This document shows, piece by piece, positions 8,008 to 14,060 of a stretch of DNA of 20,204 nucleotides. The stretch covers positions 1-20,204 of the forward strand of contig CAKTHE010000031.1 in assembly GCA_934563745.1 (NCBI GenBank), written 5' to 3'. The position numbers were made by a program, and so were the translations under genes. Numbering within the stretch: the first letter of the stretch is position 1; every line of letters starts with the position of its first letter. The stretch is from an uncultured Dysosmobacter sp. (lineage in GTDB: Bacteria; Bacillota; Clostridia; Oscillospirales; Oscillospiraceae). Below the pieces are notes generated by a model. It was given only the letters and a program-made list of their open reading frames with translations. It searched no databases and was not told the origin of the DNA.

Positions 8008-8748
8008 TTACTGCGCCTCACCGGAGGAATCCGGGGAAGTGCGGACCTGGTCCAGATGCAGCAGCGTTCCAGATGCGGCGTCGTAACGATACGTGTCGGT
8101 ATAGTAGTCGGTGCCGTCCCGGCTGTCGGCAACGATGGTTTTGTTTTCGCTGTTCAGTGTGATGTCATAGCCGACCAGGGTAAAGGCGTAGCGGTATTCG
8201 CCGGCATCCGCATCCCACACCCAGCACAGGTACCGGCCGTTGACGGTTCCCAAAAACTCCATCATACGGATATCGGGCTGACCGTCAAAATCCAGGTCCT
8301 CAAAGGTGGGAAGGTACAGATCCTCATAGCAGTGGGTCCAGCCGTCCTCACCGTCGGAGGGGATCCCATCCGCTTCGTCGGAGGCACGGATGGCGTCCAG
8401 AATGGAGAGGGTCTGCACCACACGCGTTCCGTCCAGCAGCTCCATCCGGTCCACTCCATAGGTCCAGGTGCCGTAGCCGCTGGCAACGGCCCGGCAGGAC
8501 AGACGCAGCGTGCGCGCCGCCTGCCCGGGAATGGACAGTGTACGGGAGAAGGGGGCGACGGTCCCCTCGGCCACCGTGCCCTCCGGCAGCGTTGGCGGAG
8601 CATCCGGAACGGGGGCGGAGGAACTGGCGGAAGGGTTGGAAGCGGAAGAGGAGGAAGAGGCGGCCGAAGAGCTGCCTCCGGCCCCGGCGCCGCAGCCGCT
8701 GAGCAGAAGCTGGGTCAGGACCAGGACCAGAAGAATCCATCGTTTCAT
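8008..8748 (-). CDS. Secreted lipoprotein of unknown function, Ser-rich linker and acidic repeat-like domain
   Basis: This is a predicted 246-residue lipoprotein. It has a short basic N terminus (MKRW), a hydrophobic core and the lipobox LLSGC, so it should be diacylated and tethered outside the membrane. Residues about 23-50 are a Ser/Ala-rich linker. The folded part contains YEDLYLPTFEDLDFDGQPDI, a Ca-binding-like DxDxDG stretch seen in lipoproteins with FG-GAP/XAC2610-like domains, followed by aromatic beta strands (YLCWVWDADAGEYRYAF). I chose ATG 8748 rather than the TTG one codon upstream because AAAGGAG then sits at a normal 8-base distance. The gene is single, divergent from udp and upstream of a terminator. 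No enzymatic motif is visible and I do not assign a function. Confidence 0.85.
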   Translation of the reverse strand: MKRWILLVLVLTQLLLSGCGAGAGGSSSAASSSSSASNPSASSSAPVPDAPPTLPEGTVAEGTVAPFSRTLSIPGQAARTLRLSCRAVASGYGTWTYGVDRMELLDGTRVVQTLSILDAIRASDEADGIPSDGEDGWTHCYEDLYLPTFEDLDFDGQPDIRMMEFLGTVNGRYLCWVWDADAGEYRYAFTLVGYDITLNSENKTIVADSRDGTDYYTDTYRYDAASGTLLHLDQVRTSPDSSGEAQ

Positions 8749-8839
8749 CAAGTATGCTCCTTTCGGGATTCAGGCTGCACGGGCATTCCCCACGGCCGGC
8801 GGTTGGGCTGCGGGGGATCCGGCCTGTCTTTGTCAACCC

Positions 8840-8848
8840 AAGATAGCA
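8840..8848 (-). promoter_or_regulatory. Possible extended -10 for lipoprotein gene
   Basis: The minus strand reads TGCTATCTT, an extended -10 form, about 90 bases before the lipoprotein start. A TTGACA just downstream (8836-8831) has no fitting -10. The assignment is weak. Confidence 0.3.
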
Positions 8849-8907
8849 TCCGCTTCGGGGAAATGCATTACAAAACGGTGACGGATTGATAACAGAGCCG
8901 GCTTTCC

Positions 8908-8936
8908 TTTACAAAGCGGCGGGGCCTTGGTATACT
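8908..8936 (+). promoter_or_regulatory. Sigma-A-type promoter of uridine phosphorylase gene
   Basis: TTTACA (8908-8913), a 17-base spacer and TATACT (8931-8936) form a near-consensus promoter. RNA would start near 8943, giving a leader of only about 20 bases with GGGAGG as ribosome site. Confidence 0.8.
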
Positions 8937-8961
8937 GAGAAAAAACGGGAGGCGAGGGCCC

Positions 8962-9750
8962 ATGTATCAAATGGATCAGCAGTATCATATTCACTGCCGC
9001 CCCGGCGATGTGGGGCGTTACTGCATTCTTCCCGGCGATCCGGGACGGGTGCCGCGGATCGCGGCGCTGCTGGAGGACGCCGCGCAGGTGGCGTACAACC
9101 GGGAATTCAATGTTTACACCGGTACACTTGCGGGGGAAAAGGTCACCGTCTGCTCCACCGGGATCGGCGGACCCTCGGCGGCCATTGCCATGGAGGAGCT
9201 GCATAAGTGCGGCGCGGATACCTTTGTCCGCACCGGGACCTGCGGAGGGATCGCCATGGAGGTATGCGCCGGCGACATTGTGGTGGCGACGGGCGCGATC
9301 CGCTATGAGCACACCAGCCTGGAGTATGCGCCGCCGGAATATCCGGCGGTCCCGGATCTGGATGTGACCAACTGCCTGGTCCAGGCGGCCCGGGGGCTGG
9401 GGTATCCGGTACATACGGGCGTCGTCCAGTGTAAGGACAGCTTTTACGGCCAGCACAGCCCGGAGGCTTCGCCGGTATGGTATGAGCTGCAGCACAAGTG
9501 GGAGTCCTGGAAGCGCCTGGGCGTCAAGGCCAGCGAAATGGAATCTGCGGCGCTGTTTGTGGTGGCTGCTGCGTTGGGCTGCCGCTGCGGCTCCTGCTTC
9601 CGGGTGGTCTGGAATCAGGAGCGGCAGGCTGCCGGACTGGGCGAGGAGCCCATGAAGGAGCATGTCAGCTCGATCCGCGTGGCGGTGGAGGGCCTGCGGC
9701 GCCTGATCGAGGCGGACCGGGCGGCTGCGGCCCCCGGCGGAGCGGGATAA
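8962..9750 (+). CDS. udp: Uridine phosphorylase (NP-I family)
   Basis: Uridine phosphorylase converts uridine and phosphate to uracil and ribose-1-phosphate in pyrimidine salvage in the cytoplasm. The 262-residue protein matches the NP-I fold. [12 protein letters not shown] carries the phosphate-binding GDPxR, followed by YNREF and [28 protein letters not shown] is the second phosphate-site element, [11 protein letters not shown] contacts the nucleoside, and [12 protein letters not shown] holds the ribose-binding Met-Glu. The Udp-like layout and spacing favour uridine over purine nucleosides, but substrate preference is inferred. ATG 8962 follows GGGAGG (8947-8952) and a strong promoter. It is monocistronic, ending at the hairpin shared with the convergent channel gene. 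Confidence 0.92.
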   Translation: MYQMDQQYHIHCRPGDVGRYCILPGDPGRVPRIAALLEDAAQVAYNREFNVYTGTLAGEKVTVCSTGIGGPSAAIAMEELHKCGADTFVRTGTCGGIAMEVCAGDIVVATGAIRYEHTSLEYAPPEYPAVPDLDVTNCLVQAARGLGYPVHTGVVQCKDSFYGQHSPEASPVWYELQHKWESWKRLGVKASEMESAALFVVAAALGCRCGSCFRVVWNQERQAAGLGEEPMKEHVSSIRVAVEGLRRLIEADRAAAAPGGAG

Positions 9751-9773
9751 GCTGGGTCGGATTTCCTATGAAA

Positions 9774-9807
9774 AAGCGGGACGGTGCCAAAAGGCGCCGC
9801 CCCGCTT
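9774..9807. terminator. Intrinsic terminator between convergent udp and mscS
   Basis: A 15-bp stem (9774-9788 / 9793-9807) with one A/C mismatch and one wobble has an AAAA loop. The minus strand has TTTTT immediately after it, so it best serves the channel gene. The plus-strand tail (CTTCTGTG) is weaker. Confidence 0.85.
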
Positions 9808-9841
9808 CTGTGTTGGGAAAGCAGGCTGAACGAGCCGCGTT

Positions 9842-10669
9842 TCAGCGCTCCGCAGGGGCACGGTTTTCCACAATATGGACGTTCAGGTGGTTGTACGTCA
9901 TCTCGATGCCATGCTGGGCGAAGGTGTCCCGCAGGGCCTCTCCCAGAGCAAAGTAGACCGGCCAGTAATCCTCCGGCTTGACCCAGCAGTACACGGCATA
10001 GTCGATGGCACTCTCGCCGTAAGCGCACAGACGGACCACGGGAGCAGGATCCTCCAGAACGGGACCGGCCCGGCGCACGGCTTCCAGTCCGGCGTCCTTG
10101 ACTGACGCGGTGGGCGCATCGTATGAGGCGCTGACCTTCCAGCAGACCCGGCGCCGGCCCAGAACTGTGCAGTTGACCACCTGGGAGGAGGCCAGCGTTT
10201 TATTGGGGATCATGACGGTCAGCCCATCCATCGAGATCAGGCGCGTGTGGTGCAGGGAGATGTCCTCCACCGTGCCGCTGAGATCCCCGACCTCAATAAA
10301 GTCCCCCACGGAGAAGGCGTGTGCGGAGAGCAGAATGAATCCGCCGGCCAGATTGCCCAGAATATCCTCTGCCGCAAGGGTGACGCCCAGGGAGCAGACG
10401 GACAGAAGCGCCACCAGCGAGGTGACCGGGACGCCCAGCCGGTCGATCACGATGAGCACGGTGATGAGATACATCAGCCCCTTGGCCCCCCGCAGCAGAT
10501 ACTTGCGGATCCGGCTGTCCAGACTGGAAGCGCTCAGCAGCCGCGTGAGCATCCGGCACAAAAACCGGATGACCAGCAGGCAGACCAGAAGCAGGACCAA
10601 GGCGGAGCACAGGTGCCCCAATGTAAACGACCCAATGCGCAGCTGGGCCAGATCGGATAAATGGCTCAT
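9842..10669 (-). CDS. Small-conductance mechanosensitive channel, MscS family
   Basis: MscS-type channels open under membrane tension and release solutes during hypo-osmotic shock. The 275-residue length is close to that of the classic MscS. Three hydrophobic segments are visible: residues about 11-35, 58-78 and 80-110. The pore-lining and beta-domain signature follows: LGVTLAAEDILGNLAGGFILL, then FSVGDFIEVGDLSGTVEDISL and the conserved IPNKTLASS. The C-terminal cytoplasmic cage domain is complete (DYAVYCWVKPEDYW near the end). ATG 10669 is preferred over upstream in-frame codons because AAAGGAG lies about 10 bases before it and the hydrophobic N terminus then starts correctly. It is divergent from ilvA. 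Confidence 0.93.
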   Translation of the reverse strand: MSHLSDLAQLRIGSFTLGHLCSALVLLLVCLLVIRFLCRMLTRLLSASSLDSRIRKYLLRGAKGLMYLITVLIVIDRLGVPVTSLVALLSVCSLGVTLAAEDILGNLAGGFILLSAHAFSVGDFIEVGDLSGTVEDISLHHTRLISMDGLTVMIPNKTLASSQVVNCTVLGRRRVCWKVSASYDAPTASVKDAGLEAVRRAGPVLEDPAPVVRLCAYGESAIDYAVYCWVKPEDYWPVYFALGEALRDTFAQHGIEMTYNHLNVHIVENRAPAER

Positions 10670-10754
10670 GAGAAAAACTCCTTTCGCGGCGGGCTGCCCC
10701 GGGGAGCAGCGGTGTGCGTCCTTCCGGACGGCCATCCGTTCGCTAAACAGAAAA

Positions 10755-10783
10755 AGTTTACCCCATCGGCGGGGAAAATGCAA
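10755..10783 (-). promoter_or_regulatory. Candidate promoter of mscS
   Basis: On the minus strand TTGCAT (10783-10778), 17 bases and TAAACT (10760-10755) form a plausible but imperfect sigma-A promoter about 86 bases before the ATG. Confidence 0.5.
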
Positions 10784-10821
10784 GCTGCGGCATAATTCCG
10801 CACCGGACAGCGGCCGAAGCA

Positions 10822-10850
10822 TTGACTTTTTTGTCCCTTTTCGTTAAAGT
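10822..10850 (+). promoter_or_regulatory. Sigma-A-type promoter of threonine dehydratase gene
   Basis: TTGACT (10822-10827), a 17-base T-rich spacer and TAAAGT (10845-10850) predict a start near 10857. No attenuator-like hairpin or leader peptide is visible in the short leader. Confidence 0.75.
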
Positions 10851-10898
10851 AGCAATCAGACTGAAAAAGAGAATCCACAAATGGGGGGCCACAGGACC

Positions 10899-12119
10899 AT
10901 GATGACTTTAGACCAATTCAAGGCGGCGCGGAACGTGCTTCAGGGCGTGCTGCATCCGACCGACCTGATGTACAGCCCGTTTTTCTCCAAAACCACGGGG
11001 AATCACGTCTACATCAAGCCGGAGAACATGCAGGTGACCGGCGCGTATAAGATCCGCGGCGCTTATTTTAAATGCTCGACGCTGACGGAGGAGGAAAAGG
11101 CCCGGGGGCTGATCACGGCCTCGGCGGGCAACCATGCCCAGGGGGTGGCCTACGCGGCGCAGGCGGCCGGGATTCAGGCCACCATCGTGATGCCGACCAC
11201 CACGCCGCTGGTGAAGGTAAACAATACCAAGGACTACGGCGCAAAGGTGATCCTGCACGGGGAGACCTTTGACGATGCGGCCGCGCTGGCAGCGGAGCTG
11301 AGCGAGAAGGAGGGGCTGACGTATGTGCATCCCTTCAATGATCTGACGGTTTCCACCGGACAGGGGACCATCGCCTATGAGATTTTCAAGGACCTCCCGG
11401 ATGTGGATGTGATCCTGGTGCCCATCGGCGGCGGCGGCCTGGCGGCCGGTGTGTCGACCCTGGCCAAGCTGCTCAATCCCTCCGTCCGGGTCATCGGCGT
11501 GGAGCCGGAAGGCGCAGCCTCCATGAAGGCCAGCGTAGAGGCCGGACATGTGGTGACGCTGGACAAGATCACCACCATTGCGGATGGCGTGGCGGTCAAG
11601 ACGCCCGGAGACAAGGTTTTTCCCTTTATCCAGCAGAATGTGGATGAGATCCTCACCATCCCGGATGACGAGCTGGTGGAGGCCTTCTTGGATATGATGG
11701 AAAAGCATAAGATGATCGTGGAGAACGCGGGCCTTCTGCCCATCGCCGCGCTGCACCATCTGGACTGCAAGGGTCAGAACGTGGTGCCCATCCTTTCCGG
11801 CGGAAATATGGACGTGATCACGATCTCCTCCCTGGTGCAGCATGGGCTGATTAACCGGGGACGGATCTTCACCTTCTCGGTCCAGCTGCCGGACCGCCCG
11901 GGCGAGCTTTTGCGGATCGCCAAGCTGGTGGCGGAAAAGAACGGCAACATCATCCGGCTGGAGCACAATCAGTTCGTCAACATCAACCGGCAGGCCGGCG
12001 TGGAGCTGAAGGTGACGCTGGAGGCGTTCGGACACGCCCACAAGGCGGAGATCCTGGACAGCCTGCACAGCGCCGGCTACGATGTGCATGAGGTTATGCC
12101 CACCAATCTTTATAACTGA
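10899..12119 (+). CDS. ilvA: Threonine ammonia-lyase (threonine dehydratase) with C-terminal ACT domain
   Basis: This PLP enzyme deaminates threonine to 2-oxobutyrate, the entry to isoleucine synthesis or to threonine catabolism. The catalytic fold-type II domain fills about residues 1-315. The PLP lysine lies in TGAYKIRGA, the substrate loop is SAGNHAQGVAY, and the phosphate-binding loop is GGGGLAAG. The last 80 residues form one ACT domain (FSVQLPDRPGELLRIAKLVAEKNG), as in the short, about 400-residue Gram-positive form; the E. coli IlvA type with two ACT-like domains is longer. ATG 10899 (or 10902 just after it) fits the family N terminus MTLDQFKAARN; an in-frame ATG at 10881 would add six residues. 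Whether it is biosynthetic or catabolic is not decided here, so ilvA versus tdcB naming is open. Confidence 0.92.
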   Translation: MMTLDQFKAARNVLQGVLHPTDLMYSPFFSKTTGNHVYIKPENMQVTGAYKIRGAYFKCSTLTEEEKARGLITASAGNHAQGVAYAAQAAGIQATIVMPTTTPLVKVNNTKDYGAKVILHGETFDDAAALAAELSEKEGLTYVHPFNDLTVSTGQGTIAYEIFKDLPDVDVILVPIGGGGLAAGVSTLAKLLNPSVRVIGVEPEGAASMKASVEAGHVVTLDKITTIADGVAVKTPGDKVFPFIQQNVDEILTIPDDELVEAFLDMMEKHKMIVENAGLLPIAALHHLDCKGQNVVPILSGGNMDVITISSLVQHGLINRGRIFTFSVQLPDRPGELLRIAKLVAEKNGNIIRLEHNQFVNINRQAGVELKVTLEAFGHAHKAEILDSLHSAGYDVHEVMPTNLYN

Positions 12120-12157
12120 ATAACTGAAAAGGTGCGCCGGGATCTGCGCACCGATGC

Positions 12158-12197
12158 CTCCGGGACTGAGCTGCGGCTCGGACCCGGGGGATTTTTT
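12158..12197 (+). terminator. Intrinsic terminator after ilvA
   Basis: CTCCGGG (12158-12164) pairs with CCCGGGG (12183-12189). An inner GAGC/GCTC stem sits above a 3x3 internal loop, and TTTTTT follows at 12192-12197. A separate 7-bp hairpin (12131-12137 / 12146-12152) precedes it without a T-tract. Confidence 0.75.
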
Positions 12198-12346
12198 ATG
12201 CCGGCGGCGGGGAATCCTGAAAGGGCCCTGTGTCTGCGGCCGGCGCAGAAAGGCCCCGGACCGTCCCTCTGCGGAGGAATACTCTTGTTTTCAACAAAAT
12301 GCAGTGCATACTTTTGTGCGGAACGACAAAAAGAGCGGCGGCTCCG
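12198..12346 (+). other. Non-coding gap with a structured GC-rich segment, no gene seen
   Basis: No credible ORF lies here. On either strand the RNA would fold: GGGCC (12223-12227) with GGCCC (12252-12256), enclosing TCTGC (12233-12237) with GCAGA (12245-12249). The following stretch up to 12346 becomes AT-richer and has short symmetrical words such as ATGCAGTGCAT (12299-12309). It may be a leader, a small RNA or simply spacer. Confidence 0.4.
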
Positions 12347-12375
12347 TTGCGAAATGCCGGAATCTATGCTATCAA
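12347..12375 (+). promoter_or_regulatory. Candidate extended -10 promoter of the recombinase-like gene
   Basis: TTGCGA (12347-12352), 17 bases and TATCAA (12370-12375), with the extended element TG at 12367-12368, would start RNA near 12382, just before the double palindrome. Support is moderate because both hexamers match consensus at only four positions. Confidence 0.45.
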
Positions 12376-12396
12376 GGGAAGTAAAATTTAAAATCG

Positions 12397-12437
12397 ACCA
12401 GTGGGCCCACTGGTATGCTTTGCGTACGCAAAGCATA
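12397..12437 (+). repeat. Two abutting perfect palindromes (18 bp and 24 bp)
   Basis: 12397-12414 is an 18-bp perfect palindrome centred on GGGCCC. 12414-12437 is a 24-bp perfect palindrome centred on GTAC with half-site TATGCTTTGCGT. They share one base. They sit just downstream of the predicted transcription start of the recombinase-like gene and about 96 bases before its ATG. They could be operator sites for a dimeric DNA-binding protein, RNA hairpins, or both. Confidence 0.85.
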
Positions 12438-12500
12438 ATAAGTCTCTGAAAAAACGGCAAGCGAAGCGATCCGGAGGGCGCGGGGCGGCGGCAGCCGATT

Positions 12501-12532
12501 CACCACTGGTTGGGAACTGGTGGTGTTTTTTT
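12501..12532 (+). terminator. Leader terminator-like hairpin ending at the start codon
   Basis: CACCACTGGTT (12501-12511) pairs over 11 bp, with two wobbles, with AACTGGTGGTG (12515-12525) around a GGG loop. Seven T follow (12526-12532) and the ATG of the next gene begins at 12533. The hairpin also covers the only ribosome-site-like sequence (GGTGGTG, 12519-12525), so it could stop transcription or hide the start. Its 5' arm shares CCACTGGT with the upstream palindrome. Confidence 0.7.
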
Positions 12533-13810
12533 ATGGCAAAAAAGGAGTTTCAGCGCCCGGACGAAGCGGCGCTGCGGCGGGTGCTGGAGCGGTACAGAGG
12601 AACGATCCAGGAGATCATTCTGCGCCTGGCCTGGACGGCGGGCCTGTCCGCCGTTGAGATGCACGGGCTGAAGTGGGACGAGGTCGACTTCACGGAGGGA
12701 CAGCTCCGCCTTCCGGACCGCAGCATCCCCATGGACGAAACGCTGCGCCGCTGCCTGCAGGCGCGCTGGGACCGTCCCTCCAGCAGGGACTGCGCCTACG
12801 TTGTGACCACCGATCACCGTCGCGTCCACATGCACCGCGTCAAGATCTCCGAGGCGGCCGGCGAGGCGCTGCGCACGGAGGCGGCCCTGGCGGAGATCAC
12901 GCTGAAAAATCTGCGGGAGGATTTTGTGATCCGCATGCTGGAGCGGTACGACTGGCCCTATGTATCCCGGATCTCCGGCGCAACGATCTCCTCCCTTTAT
13001 TCGCGGTACAAGCCCTTCATGAAGCTGGAGCAAAATGCGAAAAACCCAGAGGCGGCTTTCGACGAATACACCCTTTGGAAGCTGATGCAGGCGGAAGGCG
13101 CTTCCCCGGAAGGGCTGGCCCTGTGGATGACCCGGGAGATGGACATACCGCTGAAGGACATTGCCGCGCTGACCTGGGATCAGGTGGACCTAGAGGGGAA
13201 GGTGCTCCGTCTTCCGGACCGGGAGGTCGCCATCGGCACAAGGCTGGAGCGGATGCTGCGTCAGGTACAGGAAAAGCGGGTGCCCGGCGCCGACCCGCAC
13301 GTGCTGCTGACGCCCCGGGCCCAGAAGGCCTTTGACACAAGGCGCCTGGGGGTCGTGGTGCGGCAGGCCCTGATCCGGGGCGGGCTGGATGAGGTGTCGG
13401 CCGGGGCGCTGCGGATCGACGGCCAGCACAAACGGCTGGACGGGCCCGTCCTGGCAGAGGTGGAGCAGAAGGGAAGCGCCACCGGGCAGGAGCTGATGGA
13501 CGCCCTGGGCATCGGCAAAACGCAGGTGGAGACCACGCTGCGCCGCCTGACGGAGCAGGGAAAGCTGGTGCGGGTGGGCCGGAAGTACTATAAGGCCGGG
13601 ACCGTGGTCCCTCCGGCCCAGCAGCACGCCCGGATCCGGGCGTATATCGAAGAGCACGGCTCCGCGTGCCGGCAGGAGCTTGCCATGCTGCTCAACGTGG
13701 ACGCGCGGCCCTGCGGGTGGATCCTGAACGGCATGGTGGAGCAGGGAACACTCGTCCGGAAGGGGCGGCGCTATTGGCTGCCGGAGGGGGAGGAAAAAAC
13801 GAAACGTTAA
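12533..13810 (+). CDS. Protein with two degenerate tyrosine-recombinase-like domains and two winged helices
   Basis: This is a 425-residue protein that I do not recognise by name. Residues about 20-165 resemble a tyrosine recombinase catalytic domain: WTAGLSAVEMHGLKWDEVD matches the box I region, but the catalytic Arg position is Ser39. ITLKNLREDFVIRML matches the H-x-x-R box with the His and second His replaced. SGATISSLYSRY ends with possible Tyr residues. Residues about 175-300 repeat the theme (IPLKDIAALTWDQVDLEGKVLRLPD), again without the active-site set. Residues about 305-354 and 366-419 are two winged-helix DNA-binding units (GQELMDALGIGKTQVETTLRRL; CRQELAMLLNVDARPCGWILNG). Recombination activity is therefore unlikely; a sequence-specific regulator or architectural protein is inferred. 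ATG 12533 is the only sensible start; an upstream in-frame extension to 12401 runs through the palindrome and terminator. The downstream neighbour is the S-layer-type gene. Confidence 0.8.
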   Translation: MAKKEFQRPDEAALRRVLERYRGTIQEIILRLAWTAGLSAVEMHGLKWDEVDFTEGQLRLPDRSIPMDETLRRCLQARWDRPSSRDCAYVVTTDHRRVHMHRVKISEAAGEALRTEAALAEITLKNLREDFVIRMLERYDWPYVSRISGATISSLYSRYKPFMKLEQNAKNPEAAFDEYTLWKLMQAEGASPEGLALWMTREMDIPLKDIAALTWDQVDLEGKVLRLPDREVAIGTRLERMLRQVQEKRVPGADPHVLLTPRAQKAFDTRRLGVVVRQALIRGGLDEVSAGALRIDGQHKRLDGPVLAEVEQKGSATGQELMDALGIGKTQVETTLRRLTEQGKLVRVGRKYYKAGTVVPPAQQHARIRAYIEEHGSACRQELAMLLNVDARPCGWILNGMVEQGTLVRKGRRYWLPEGEEKTKR

Positions 13811-13879
13811 ACTTTCGTTCCCTTCAAAAAGGCGAATGGACGTCAGAGTTACGGTTTGATTACATCCCCTCCGAAAGCC

Positions 13880-13908
13880 TTGAAAAGGGGATTTTTATCT
13901 CGTAGATT
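13880..13908 (+). promoter_or_regulatory. Promoter of the SLH surface protein gene
   Basis: TTGAAA (13880-13885), exactly 17 bases and TAGATT (13903-13908) give a predicted start near 13915. A weak hairpin with T-tract (TCCCCT 13865-13870 / AGGGGA 13886-13891, then TTTTT) overlaps it and may end the preceding transcript. Confidence 0.65.
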
Positions 13909-13914
13909 AAGCTT

Positions 13915-14060
13915 GCAAAACAAAGATCCGACGTGGCAACGCCAGGCGTAGATACCGCTACGGCATGCCACCGTATGTGCGCCCGGAAACGCCGCAAAGG
14001 ATGGATGGTTTGCAAAACATGCCGGCTCTGCCGGTAAATCTTAAAGGAGGAAAAGATCCC
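13915..14060 (+). other. Structured 5' leader of the SLH gene
   Basis: The predicted leader of about 145 bases contains a branched fold: GTGGCA 13933-13938 with TGCCAC 13966-13971, enclosing CGTAG 13947-13951 with CTACG 13958-13962. A tight CCGGC-TCT-GCCGG hairpin (14022-14034) lies just before the AAAGGAGG ribosome site. The word TTGCAAAACA occurs twice (13913 and 14010). Such stable leaders are common on long-lived S-layer mRNAs; no known riboswitch class was recognised. Confidence 0.45.

Noticed and set aside
7885..8889. 334-codon plus-strand open frame opposite the lipoprotein gene
   Set aside because: The minus strand encodes a clear lipobox protein with ribosome site and terminator; the plus frame is low-complexity.
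12401..12532. N-terminal extension of the recombinase-like protein to 12401
   Set aside because: The extension would translate part of the palindrome and the terminator hairpin, has no ribosome site, and adds a low-complexity segment.
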